Notes under the pieces: generated by a model | Seen by the model: only the letters and a program-made list of their open reading frames with translations | What the model was told of the DNA's origin: nothing | The model's database searches: none | NCBI GenBank assembly: GCA_032871835.1 | Contig: CM065295.1 | Coordinates: 63,113,687-63,177,686 of the forward strand | DNA: 64,000 nt | Source: Dipteronia dyeriana | Lineage: Eukaryota > Streptophyta > Magnoliopsida > Sapindales > Sapindaceae | Reading direction: 5' to 3' | In this document: positions 36,531-47,751 of the stretch, one piece after another | Numbering within the stretch: the stretch's first letter is position 1 | Layout of the letters: each line of letters begins with the position of its first letter | Made by a program: the position numbers and the translations under genes

Positions 36531-37595
36531 ATACCCCCTTAAAATATTTTTGCCGAACAGGGTTTCATTCCGGGCAAAAGTATTTTAATCAACCCTTTAA
36601 GTTTTTCGACTCTGTAACGCCATGGTAAATGTCTTGTCATAATGGCGTGTCTTAATGGTGGCCCTGTAAATTCAATTTGCCTCCTCACGCGAGATCTCAA
36701 TGATTGCGACGTTTTGGAGTTTCGACGGCCTTTAGCCAGTTCTTCTCTTAACACGTGTACTCTGCCGCTTTGTTTCACTATGCCATTTATGAGAAGCGAC
36801 ATGCGTGTCTCCTAGTGCGCCACCTACGTCATCAAATCTTGTCATTGATTTTTCCCGCCTTGAGACCTTAGGTTTTCATGCAATTACCCTTTTAAATTCT
36901 CCTTTGAGGAATTGCGTTGGTTCATTCTCAGAGACTCAAACCAGAAGCTTTTTGAGCCATGATTTCTTCACGCAGAAAGTTGCTATTCTCCGTTGAAGAT
37001 TTTTCATCAGATTTCTTCATTCAAGGTTAGTTTTAATGAATCCGTCTTCCCATCATCGACTTTTTACTATAGCTCTCGAAGCGCTCGATCGTGGGGATTT
37101 TCAACTGGTTTCCTGCATTCGAAGATTATTGGGGGAAATCCCTATGATGAACCTCTTTTTTTAGAAGTCGATATTTCTGGGCTTTACCCTGACGTCCGTT
37201 TTAGTTATGTATCCAATTCAGTTTTGATTCATCTAGTTCTGAATCTGTCGTTTCTAATTACAGGTTACCACTTCGATCAAGGATGGGAAAACACCAAAGC
37301 AAAAGCGAAGTCCATAAGCATAACTCGGGCAGCGTTCGGATCAGGAAGCAGACTGTTGACGAGAACGATATTGAAGAGGCATTCAGAGTATCTCGTCTCT
37401 CTTTCTCTGCTGATCGCCCGAGTGGGTTTGATGCCGAACCGAAAGTGGTCAGGACAGATGAGATCGGGAAGTATCGTGCCTGATTCGACATGGATAATTC
37501 GGTTACTTTGATTCCTGCGGGTGATAGAGCTGTGTGGAATCCTCCCCCGGGTATGGTGGCAATATATGGATCCATGCTCTGTTGTGGCGTCACTC
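36531..37595 (+). pseudogene. Tat-1 antisense ORF, 5' part with leader
   Basis: Upstream non-coding sequence (36531-37282) contains a likely leader intron (CAAG/GTTAGT at 37026, TAATTACAG at 37263). The ATG at 37283 starts MGKHQSKSEVHKHNSGSVRI. After one in-frame TGA (37481-37483) it continues with VTLIPAGDRAVWNPPPGMVA and IYGSMLCCGVT, matching the start of the plant 'putative gypsy-type transposon' domain (PF04195-like). Tat-lineage elements carry such an ORF on the strand opposite to gag-pol, near the 3' LTR. The domain is cut off near 37595, where Athila-2 begins. Confidence 0.55.
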
Positions 37596-37670
37596 AGCAA
37601 AAACTAAATTTATGAAAGAAAAATGACCTAACTACTATTTACAATATGGTACCTCCTTTTTTAGAATTCC

Positions 37671-40330
37671 TCAAGTAGGTTCTTTAACAAGAATCGTCTC
37701 CTTCGGCTCCTCCAAAGCACTCTCCCAATAGAGTTTAAGTCTTTGCCCATTTACTTTGAACTTCTCATTTACTCCATTTTCAATTTCTATGGTTTCGTAC
37801 GGAAACACTTGAGTGACGATATAGGGACCCGTCCACCGACTTTTGAGCTTCCCGGGAAATAAACGGAGTCTTGAGTTGAAAATGAGAACTTGATTCCTCA
37901 CTTGAAAGTTTTTCTCCACAATTCTTCTATCATGCCACTTATTGGTCTTCTCCTTGTATATCTGAGCATTCGCATATGCTTCAAGCCGAATCTCATCAAG
38001 TTTATTGAGTTGGAGCAATCTCTTCTCTCCTACCGCTTGCATATCAAATTTCAACTTTTTGATTGCCTAATATACCTTGTGTTCTAGCTCAACCGGAAGG
38101 TGACATGCCTTACCATATACAAGCTTATATGGAGACATGCCTAATGGGTTTTGAAAGCTGTCCTATACGCCCAAAGAGCATCATCAAGTTTCTTTTCCCA
38201 ATCCTTTCTCCGGTTTCCCACCGTATTCTCTAGAATGCTCTTGATCTCTCAATTTGACACCTCCGCTTGACCATTTGCTTACGGATGGTAAGGGTAGTGA
38301 TCCGATGCTTCACACCATAATTCTTCAATAAAGTTTCAAACAACTTGTTGCAAAAATGTGAGCCTCAATCACTAATGATCGCTCTTGGAGTACCAAATCT
38401 TGTGAAGATGTTATTTTTTAGGAATTTAGTGACCACATTAGCATCATTCTTGGGTATGGCTATGGCTTCCACCCATTTCGACACGTAGTCAATCACCACT
38501 AAGATATATTGGTTACCATAAGAGCTTGGAAATGGTCCCATGAAATCAACACCCCATACATCAAACAATTCCACTTCAAGCATTACATTGAGTGGCATCT
38601 CATTCCTCTTACTAATATTGCCAGTCCTTTGGCACCGGTCACATGCTTCCACAAATTCCGTACATCTCGAAATAATGTAGGCCAATAGAACCTTGATTGG
38701 AGGACATTCCTTAGGGTTCTAATTGCTCAAAGTGACCCCCACACTCCTTAGTGTGGCAATGCATGAGGATATCCCTCATCTCTTCTTCGGGTACACATCT
38801 TCGAATGAGTCCATCACCACAAACCCAGAAAAGGAGTGGCTCGTCCCATAAGTATGACTTTGCATCGGAAAGGAACTTCCTCCTTTGGTGGAAAGTTATC
38901 TCCACCGGTATGACCTCACTTGCTAGATAATTCACAAAATCGACAAACCAAGGAGTCATTAATTCTTGGACCACTAGTAGATGCTCATCCAAAAAGTGCT
39001 CATTGATGGGGTTTGAAGTTTCTATTTCTTCTCCCCTCTCTAGTCTTGAAAGGTGATCTGCAACCAAATTCTCTGATCCTTTTTTATTGCGGATCTCTAA
39101 GTCAAACTCTTGAAGCAAGAGAACCCACCTTAGAAGCCGTGGCTTGGAGTCTTTCGTTCCCACTAAATACTTGATTGCCGCATGATAGGTGTACACAATC
39201 ACCTTAGAGCCCACTAGATAGGACCAAAATTTATCAAAGGCAAACACAATGGCCAAAAGCTCTTTTTCCGTGGTGGCATAGTTCACTTGAGCATCATTAA
39301 GAGTTTGGCTTGCATAGTAAATTACATGGAGCTTTTTATCTTTTCTTTGCCCTAAAACGGCTCCCACCGCATGATCACTCGCATCACACATAAGTTCAAA
39401 CGGAAGGGCATAATCTGGAGCCAACATGATATGGGTGGATGTAGGTTCCTTCTTCAACTTCTCAAATGTGAGGAGGCAATCTTCATCAAAATTAAAGAGG
39501 GTGTCTTTCATTAACAAGTTGCAAAGGGGCTTTGTGATTTTTGAGAAACCCTTGATGAAGCATCTATAGAGCCCTGCATGTCCAAGAAAGCTCCTAATGC
39601 CCTTGATTGAGATGAGAGGAGGTAGCTTCTCTATGACTTCTATTTTGGCTCTATCTACTTCAATCCCCTTGGATGAGATCCGATGGCCTAACACAATGCC
39701 CTCTTTAACCATAAAATGGCACTTCTCCCAATTTAGTACCAAATTGCATTCTTCACACCGTTGCAAAACTAATCCCAAGTTCTTCAAACAATTATCAAAG
39801 GAGGATCCAAAAACTGAGAAGTCGTCCATGAACACTTCTATAAACCTCTCCACTATGTCCGAGAATATTGCCATCATGCACCGTTGGAAAGTGGCTGGTG
39901 CATTGCATAACCCAAATGGCATTCTTCTATATGCAAATGTGCCATAGGGACAAGTAAATGTGGTATTCTCTTGGTCTTTGGGGCAATAGGGATTTGGTTG
40001 TAGCCGGAATACCCATCAAGGAAACAATAGTAGTCATGACCGGCCAACCTCTCTAACATTTGATCTATGAACGAGGGTGGGAAATGGTCATTCCGAGTGG
40101 CATTGTTCAACTTCCGATAGTCTATACATACTCTCCACCCGGTGATGGTTCTTTGAGGAATCAATTCATTATTGTCATTTTGAACCACCGTCATTCCTCC
40201 CTTCTTTGGGACTACTTGCACCAGACTAACCCATTTACTATCCGAAATTGGATAAATGATACCCGCATCTAGTAGTTTCAAGACCTCCGCTCTAACTACT
40301 TCTTACATGTTGGGATTTAGCCCCCTTTGA
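37671..40330 (-). pseudogene. Athila-2 RT, RNase H and integrase
   Basis: On the minus strand RT begins LLDAGIIYPISDSKWVSLVQ with VCIDYRKLNNATRNDHFP, then a frameshift near 39930 leads into [16 protein letters not shown] and [10 protein letters not shown] (catalytic DD). A 403-codon frame continues through RNase H ([53 protein letters not shown]). Integrase has [29 protein letters not shown] and AIISD (38365), then a broken core, and a C-terminal part (37671-38054) with KWHDRRIVEKNFQVRNQVL. It is among the best preserved gypsy pol regions in this window but still broken at least three times. Confidence 0.9.
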
Positions 40331-40520
40331 TGCTCCACCGATGGCTTGTGATCTTCCTCCATTAGTATTTTATGCATGCACAAAGTCGGACTAATACCTC
40401 TTATATCCGAGATAGACCATCCAATTGCCTTATTGTGATCTCTTAAGACTCTTAGCAACTTCTCTTCTTCGAGTCTTGTCAAAGAATCCGAGATGATAAC
40501 CGGAAGTGATGGGGATTCCC

Positions 40521-41369
40521 CTAAAAAGCATACCTCAAGTGAGATGGTAGTTGCTTCAACTCTAGTTGAGGCGGTTTCTCAATGGATAGGGGTAGCTTTG
40601 GCTTCCTAACTCCAAGTTCTTCAAAATGGTTCATATTTCTCAAACTCTTCAAGGGTAGAGAGCTCAAGTGCAAGGCACACTCTGCTATGTTTGCATCCGC
40701 ATCCGTATCACCTTCACTTGCACCGTGCATAATGCAAGCCTTTAGGGGCTGCTTAGGATTCTCCTTTTGTAAATACTCTCGAATTATGGGATCCACCACT
40801 TCAATTCTTGAACAACTCTCGGCCTCTTTAGGCATTTTCATGGCTTTCCTCAAGTCAAATTCAACCTTGTCTTCCCCAACCCGTAAAGTCATTTTGTCAT
40901 CCTTCAAATCAATCAAAGCACCCACCATTTTTAAGAATGGTCTTCCCAAAAGCAACGGAATTTCAACATCTTCCTCCATCTCAAGGATAACAAAGTCTAC
41001 GGGGAAGTACAAACTCTCCACTTTCACTAGTACATCTTCCACGACCCCTCTTAGGTATTTGAGTGACCGATCCGCCAATTGAAGTGTCATGTGTGTTGGT
41101 TTCACCTCTCCAGCATTTAACTATTCAAACACCGAAAAGGGCATCAAATTAATACTTGCTCTAGAGTCGATCAATGCCTTTCCGAATTTCGATGTGCCAA
41201 TGGTGCATGGAATGATGAATTTCCCGGGATCTTGCAATTTTGGAGGCAACTTGTTTTGTAGTATTACACTACACTCTTCATTTAGAGGCACCATTTCACA
41301 ATCCTCTAATTTCTTCTTGTTTGCCAAGAGCTCCTTCAAATACTTGGTATACTTAGGCATTTGTGCCAA
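40521..41369 (-). pseudogene. Athila-2 aspartic protease region
   Basis: On the minus strand: PPKLQDPGKFIIPCTIG, then ALIDSRASINLMPFSVFE, then after a stop near 41120 MTLQLADRSLKYLRGVVEDV and IPLLLGRPFLKMVGALID. The catalytic triplet, usually D-S/T-G, reads D-S-R here, a Gly to Arg change expected to kill the enzyme. The downstream segment leads into the RT region. Confidence 0.8.
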
Positions 41370-41490
41370 GGCTTCGTGAATGGGATATTGATGTGTAGCT
41401 TCTTGAAAATTTCCAAGAATTTGGCAAAATGTTGGGCATTTTTCTGCTTCGTTAATCGTTGTGGGTAGAGAATGGGAGGAACATATGCAT

Positions 41491-43083
41491 TCACTTGTGG
41501 TGGTGGAGGTAAATCATGAGAAGTATTTGGGAGCATATTAACATGGTTCTCCTCCACCGATGGGTCTTCAAACGTCTCCTCGTCTTTAACCACAACTTCT
41601 TTTCCTTTCCAAAGTTCTTAGGAAGCTCAACTTCCTTACCACTTCTCAAATTGATTGCCTTGCATTGCTCCTTGGGATTAATCATCGTGTCGCTTGACAA
41701 AGTTCCTTGTTGATGAACTTGAGACTCTCTAGCCAATTGCCCTATTTATGCTTCGAGATTTTGAATTGCGGCTTGTGAATGTTGTGCAATGTGATCAACT
41801 TTGGTATCGAGTTTCTTCAATGCCAAGTCTTAGGTCTCCATCTGAATGTCAAGCTTAACCATGTACTTGGACAACAAGTCTTCAATTGTCGGCTTTCTCT
41901 CGGCTAGATGTTGGTGGGGTTGATTTTGGAAGTGGGGTTGTTGATTATGAGGGGCTTTTTATGGTATGGTAAATCCGGGTGGTTTGAAAGTTGATTGGTG
42001 TTGTTGGGGTTGTAGGTTGTATTTCCATGAGAAGTTAAGGTGATTTCTCCACCCGGGATTGTAGGTGTTGGAATAAGGGTTATTGTTTGGGTTAGGGTTT
42101 TGGTTGTTGGAGTTGTGGTAGGGAAAATTTTTGTTGTAGTTCATAAAAGAAACTTGTTCTGTGGGTCCGTTTGCAAATGGGTTTCCGGCTTGGCAATCTA
42201 CACTTGCATGAGGCCCCGAACACCAATCACAACTCACCATATTCACTTAGGCTGTACTAGAGCTTGCCAACTTGCTAACTTTGTTGGACAAAGCCTCTAT
42301 TTGAGCTTGCATTACGGTCATTTGATCAACTGCCACCATGCCTGGTGCATTCCTTGGTACCTTTCGGTCATCTCCCCAATAGCTATTTGCAATTGACATT
42401 TCTTCAATTAAGTCATAAGCTGCATCCATCGACTTGTTCATCAAAGAACCACCCGCCGAAGCATTCACAAATTGACGAGTGGACAAGTTCATACCCCGAT
42501 AGAATTTCTCTACAATTGACCATTTCGGTCTCCCATGACATGGACATTTCCTTAACAACTCCTTGTATCTCTCCCATGCTTCATACAAAGATTCCGATTC
42601 AAATTGGGAGAATTCATGAATTTCATTCATCAATTGTGCCGCCTTTTCGGGAGGGAAGTACTTGCTTAAGAATGCTTGGTCCAACTCATCCCAAGTTGTA
42701 ATCGATCCTGGTGCCAATGAATCATACCAAGCCTTAGCTCGGTCCTTCAATGAAAAAGAGAAGATCCTCAACCGAATTGCATTGTCCGTAGCCCCGTTGA
42801 TCTTGAATGTTGAGCAAATTTGATCAAAATTCCTCAAATGCCCATTGGGGTATTCACTTGGTAAACCACCAAATTGTCCCATCACTATCAACATTTGAAA
42901 GAAATGGAATTTGATCTCAAAGTTGTTCCCGGCTGTCGTTGGGAGTTGAATTGGTGATACGTTTGAATCCACCCTTGGCATCACATAATCTCTCATGGCT
43001 CTCTCATCTTCTCTGTTTTGCTCATTTTGCTCCCCTTGGGCTGCATCTAGTATGGGTTCTTGATCCCCCACTCCGTCTTCCAT
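41491..43083 (-). pseudogene. Athila-2 gag
   Basis: The ATG at 43083 (minus) opens 278 codons with NNFEIKFHFFQMLIVMGQFG, RNFDQICSTFKINGATDNAI, FSFSLKDRAKAWYDSLAPGS and WERYKELLRKCPCHG, the retrotransposon Gag domain of Athila. A stop at about 42247 is followed in frame by CDWCSGPHASVDCQ (a degenerate zinc knuckle) and the Asn/Pro/Tyr-rich tail with NTYNPGWRNHLNFSW. The linker towards protease (41491-41736) has the KEQCKAINLRSGKEVELPK motif common in Athila. Confidence 0.88.
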
Positions 43084-43280
43084 TGCTAGCCTTCGAATTC
43101 TTCTATTTCTTCAGGCCGTTCCCTCAATATCTGAATTGAACCTCAAATCCTGTAAATTGTTACTCCTTGTACTATGATGCATACAAGAGCAACTGCCTAC
43201 AATCATAAGAAAATGAACACAAAGTAAAAAGTCTAAATTAGTAATGAATCAAGTAGTAGTGATATCAATAAACCGCTCAA

Positions 43281-43298
43281 TCCCCGACAGCGGCACCA
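43281..43298 (-). other. Athila-2 primer binding site
   Basis: On the minus strand this reads TGGTGCCGCTGTCGGGGA, a tRNA-Asp-type Athila PBS, 5 bases after the LTR end. Confidence 0.85.
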
Positions 43299-43303
43299 AA
43301 AAT

Positions 43304-44898
43304 TGATCTCTCCTAAATGAGCACCCTAATAGTACGGAGCCGTGAGAGTAGTACAATGATAAACAAGATTCGTTCCACGAGGATTGATGAATTGATTACC
43401 ATAATTGATTGATTAGACTACTATTTAGACAAGAAAATAGTTGATGATTCAATCATACGACTAACACCAATTAACTATAAACTACTATTAGAATGCTACT
43501 AATGAAACTTAACCGACAAGAAAACAAGACAAAGTCACACACAAGCAAGTGTTTGTATTGCTATTAGGAACTTAGGCTAAGACCTTGAATCCACCTAACC
43601 AATCATCACCAATTTATAGACACACCATTATGAATAAATTATGCAAATGTGAATGTAGACTCGTGACACCCTCTATTAGTCTCTAGTCCCTCTCGAGTAA
43701 TAGAGACAACACTCATATGCACCAATAACCTATCTCTCGATGGTCATCTGAAATGCACACAAGTTCATTAAGCTTAGTGGTTTACTAAGTGAGTCCTAGA
43801 GACTAGCCTTGAGTATTTCTACCTTACTAGACCTCTATCATGCATTTCATCGAGCACGTTGTGTGCTTCTCCTCTCGCCACATCACACACCAACCAAATA
43901 CACATCAAATGCTAGCTAGACACTCAATGTAAATAAAAGCATAAAATACATATACATAAACACAAGCAATATGAATAAAGTGGCGATCTTCATTAGTAAA
44001 TCATAGTAAAGGTTTCATCTTGGCCTTAGCCAAGATGAGTTTAGTTCATAATGTAAGAAATGGCTACAAAATATATGATTTTTATACAAGCCATAAGCAA
44101 ATATAAGTAATAAAATGAAAGAGAGAATGATTAAGAATAAACTAGGTGTATATGTCCTCTCTCTTGGTTGGTGGAATATGCTTGACTTGCTCCTTCTTTT
44201 GAGTCTCCCCTCTTGCTCCAAGATTGTGTTTTTTGTAGTGGAAAATGATGGGAATGTTGGGTATTTAGTGTTTTGTAGAGTGGATTTGAAGTTTGGATGA
44301 TGGATTAGAGGTTTGATGAAGTGATTTGGTGTGGGGATTGAGTGGAAGGTAAGGGATTTAGATGAAAGGTAGTGTTTTTGGGGTTTTTGGATTGTAAAAG
44401 GAGGATTTGGAGTTTATGGTCGTGCAAGAGCTGCCCAAAATAGCTCAAGAAGGGGTATTTATATGTTTAGGAATGAGGCACGAAACCTAGAAGTTCTGTT
44501 GAGTTGTACTGCTGTGCTGGTCGAGTGGAGCCTCACCAGCGCAACACCACTGATCTTCTGCGCTAGTGTGGGTTGCGCTGGTCGAGTGGCGCCTCACCAG
44601 TGCAACACCACTAATCTTCTGTGTTGGTGAGGGCTGCGCTGGTCGAGTGGCACCTCACCAGCACAACACCACTGATCTTCTGCGCTGGTGAGGGTGGCGC
44701 TGGTCGAGTGGCGCCTCACCAGCCCCTTCAGTGGCCTATGACTTCGGTTTTTGGCCCCAACTTTTCTCAATTTCGTACTATTACCTTGGAGGAACCTGCA
44801 CAAGCTTAATACGCCATTAAATACTCGATTTTTACTCAAGAACAAGTGTAAATGACAGGATATGGAGGCTACACCGAGTGTAGAAATGGGAGTTATCA
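43304..44898 (-). repeat. Athila-2 5' LTR
   Basis: A 1595-base LTR, in plus orientation TGATCTCTCC...GGGAGTTATCA. The U3 carries a 61-bp tandem repeat (44521-44723) just upstream, on the minus strand, of a TATA box (plus-strand GGTATTTATATG near 44455). The core GGGGTATTTATA is shared with the solo LTR at 30120-32185. Confidence 0.82.
44515..44723. repeat. 61-bp tandem repeat in Athila-2 U3
   Basis: TCGAGTGG recurs at 44521, 44582, 44643 and 44704, an exact 61-base period, giving three full copies and a partial fourth. Each unit contains CTGGTCGAGTGGCGCCTCACCAG or a close variant, which is itself an imperfect hairpin (CTGGT...ACCAG). Confidence 0.9.
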
Positions 44899-44903
44899 AC
44901 ATG

Positions 44904-47750
44904 AAAAACACATCCATATCTATTCATCTTAAGCTTTTCTGTAAAAGGACAAACTGATTATCATCCAGAGTTTTTGCTTTAAAGAATAGAATTGAACATA
45001 TGTGCATATGTGTGCATATGGCTCGTCATCCCACTGTTTTTCAACTCGAGCACTTTTTGATTTTCAATTTACTCCTTTAAGCCTTCTTCCTTTTTTTTTT
45101 ATAGGCTTTGAATCAAAGTTTTTTTTTATTGATTCTTTTCAACACTTCTTTGACCTTCTTTTATAACATGAACATATACACTTCATGACGACTTTCACTC
45201 ATCATAATGGTGTAGCCCTTTCCTACATTGGGCGGCTTCATAACCACTATATGTAGCCCTTTCCATGAAAGTGGTCGTTGGGTTCTATGTAGGTGCCGAA
45301 GCAAATTATACTAACCATAGGTCGTCTTTAATGTACTAGTCAAAAGACTTCAAGGTGTATCCATAACTTACATATTAGCAAACTCAACTTACTCAACAAA
45401 ACATATAAGAGAAGCATAATACATTTTTTGAAAACCAAGTTTTTATGGCTTACAAGCAAATGATCTAAAAGCAATACAAATAGACTTACTCAAGATCATT
45501 ACTTCTCAAGAGAGTAGCTTTCAAATTATATAAAGCTCATATTTTTTTTTTTTAAATATGGCACTCAACATTCAAACATATAATTCTCACATCCTAGTTA
45601 AGATCAATGTGAACAATATTACTAAAAGATCTTAAAAGAGCAAATGTCAATGAGAACCATATGAATATTATACTAGTTCCTTAATATGACATGTTACATG
45701 ATGTAATGCAAACATAGAGTTGAAAGATGAAAAGCTAGAAAGGAAACATTAGGATAAAGAAATATCTTAGCAAGCTATTTCATTAAATGCAAAGCCTTTG
45801 CTCTTTTTATGAGTTCTCTTAGCTTATTTGTCCTCATGATAATAGGTTGTTGGATTGTCATTCCAAGAGAATAAAGACTAAACACTTCAACTCAAACACA
45901 TATAAAAATGACTTTCCCTAAAAGTCTTAACACAATTCATCACCATATAGATTTCAAGAATTCAACTTCTCTAAAGTTAATCAACTATTTTTGACTATCA
46001 TAGTGAATATACGTGAGATGGCTAAGTTCATGTCAAGTTATATAGAAATAAAATTTTCCAAGCTAAGTCACTCAAACTTGAAGCTAATCTTAAAGCTAAC
46101 TCACATGTGCATCTTACACTAATGGTAAGAGCACTCACCCTTGACCAATTTGGTCTTAGGTGCATTAACACAAAAATCATTGATACAAATTTCCCCAACA
46201 TTGCTAGTAATACATGCTTTGTCAAGTTTCACATGATTAACATTCTTCTTCACCTAATTCTTTTTAACATGTTTTGAAACAACATCATTCTTATCAACCT
46301 CTAATACCTTAGGATGCTTCAATTTAAGGTTAACCTTCTCTATATGTATTTTCTATTTTGCAATACTTAATATACTTATAAAATTTCGGCTTAATATGAC
46401 CAACGGTACTGCAAATATGAAAAATAGGAATAAATGTAGAAATAACACCTTTATGATGAGAAGAAATACTAGTGGGAGTTTGAGAACTTGCTCTTGTTTT
46501 TACTATCGGCTCTAAGTGCATATGGTGCAACTAAACATTGAAATGAGTCTTTTCTAACCCATATTTTCTTGACACCATGCTTGCTACTATTCTTAACAAC
46601 ATGCTCTAACTTGACTTTGACTCATTAACATGCATATTGACTTTATTAGTCAGTTTTTCAAACAAGTCGAATAAAACATTATCAACCTTTTTATGCATAG
46701 TAATACGAGATACATCACAAAGTTTCATGAACTAATCATTAACAACTTTATTATCAACATGCTTTTTAAAGGTCTTCTTAGATCGAGTTCTAAATCCACA
46801 CATGGATGATTGCCTAGGACCATTCAACAAAGACATATAATGCAAATCATTGGCATATCTATATCTACAAATATATTCAAAACATCTAGGTCTAATATGT
46901 CTTGTTGCAATAATGACAAATAGGTATGAATTTGAGAAGTTTACCATTTGCTTGAGTATTCAACTCTTTTAGCCTTCTTAAATTTTTACCTCTTTGATAT
47001 GCAACATTTGATGCTTTGCCTTTTGCATTTGACAAAGATTCACATTGTCTTTGGCCTTGTTGAGTCTTTTCTTTGACATCCATTGTTGATGTTGAGGCGT
47101 CTCCTGTAGCATCCATGGATTTACCGTTATAGAGTGTACCTACATTCAATTTGCTACTAGCTTTGACAAAATTACATATGTTAGTTGAAGGAGTAAATTT
47201 TTCATTGACATATCCTTAACCTCTTTTGTAACTTGGAAGCTTTCCAACCTTAAAGAGAGCTTTCACTTTATTAGAGTTAGTTAACATCTTGTTAATCAAC
47301 TCCTTAGCCTCATTAAGTTTGTGATTAAGAACTTTCTCTTGATTCTTATGCTCATTAAGCTTACTTCTAAATATATTCTCAGTTCGTTTGGCACGATCAA
47401 GAGAGTCATCTGTTTGCTCAATCTCTTGCTTCAAAATTCTTAATCTATCGTTACTATCATTCAAGCTTTTCTCAAGATTAAGAATTTTGTTTTTAAGATC
47501 ATTAAACTCTTTTAAGCAAAGATCATGATTTTCTAACTTCTTATTGAGAGACCTATTAACCTTGGAGATTCTTTCATTTTCTTAGATAAGACCCTTAATC
47601 TTTTAATCTTCCAAGTCAATAGGCTCACCTTCAACAAAAGAAGCCACAAAAGAATAAACTTCCTTAATCATGATTAATCACAAAAACAAGATAACAAACA
47701 CTATAAAGAAGATCTATCTAAATGCTTCTAGACACTCGCTCTGATACCAA
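44904..47750 (-). pseudogene. Copia-C interior with gag remnant
   Basis: Between the Athila-2 LTR and the copia PBS (minus-strand TTGGTATCAGAGCGAG, ending at 47750). On the minus strand 47464-47216 encodes a Lys/Glu/Leu coiled-coil-like piece similar in type to copia-1 gag. The knuckle region is present twice in degenerate form: CHYC with HIRPRCFEYI near 46860-46930, and GHIKPKFYKYIKYCKIE near 46340-46410. Copia-1 has one CHYCGIEGHIRPNCFKFIK. From 44904 to about 46000 no gene is recognisable, and there is no protease, integrase or RT. Confidence 0.6.
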
Positions 47751-47751
47751 T

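Larger units (their letters stand above)
37600..44898 (-). mobile_element. Athila-2: Ty3/gypsy element truncated after integrase
   Basis: A minus-strand Athila element with a complete 5' LTR (43304-44898), PBS, gag, protease, RT, RNase H and integrase. The sequence stops soon after the integrase C-terminus (37671) and runs into the Tat-1 antisense ORF. The env-like region, PPT and 3' LTR that Athila elements have are missing, so a deletion removed the 3' part. Motifs match Athila-1 closely, but the LTRs are different. Confidence 0.85.

Noticed and set aside
44594..44917. Overlapping ORFs on both strands rich in repeated peptides
   Set aside because: They are translations of the 61-bp tandem repeat in the Athila-2 LTR.
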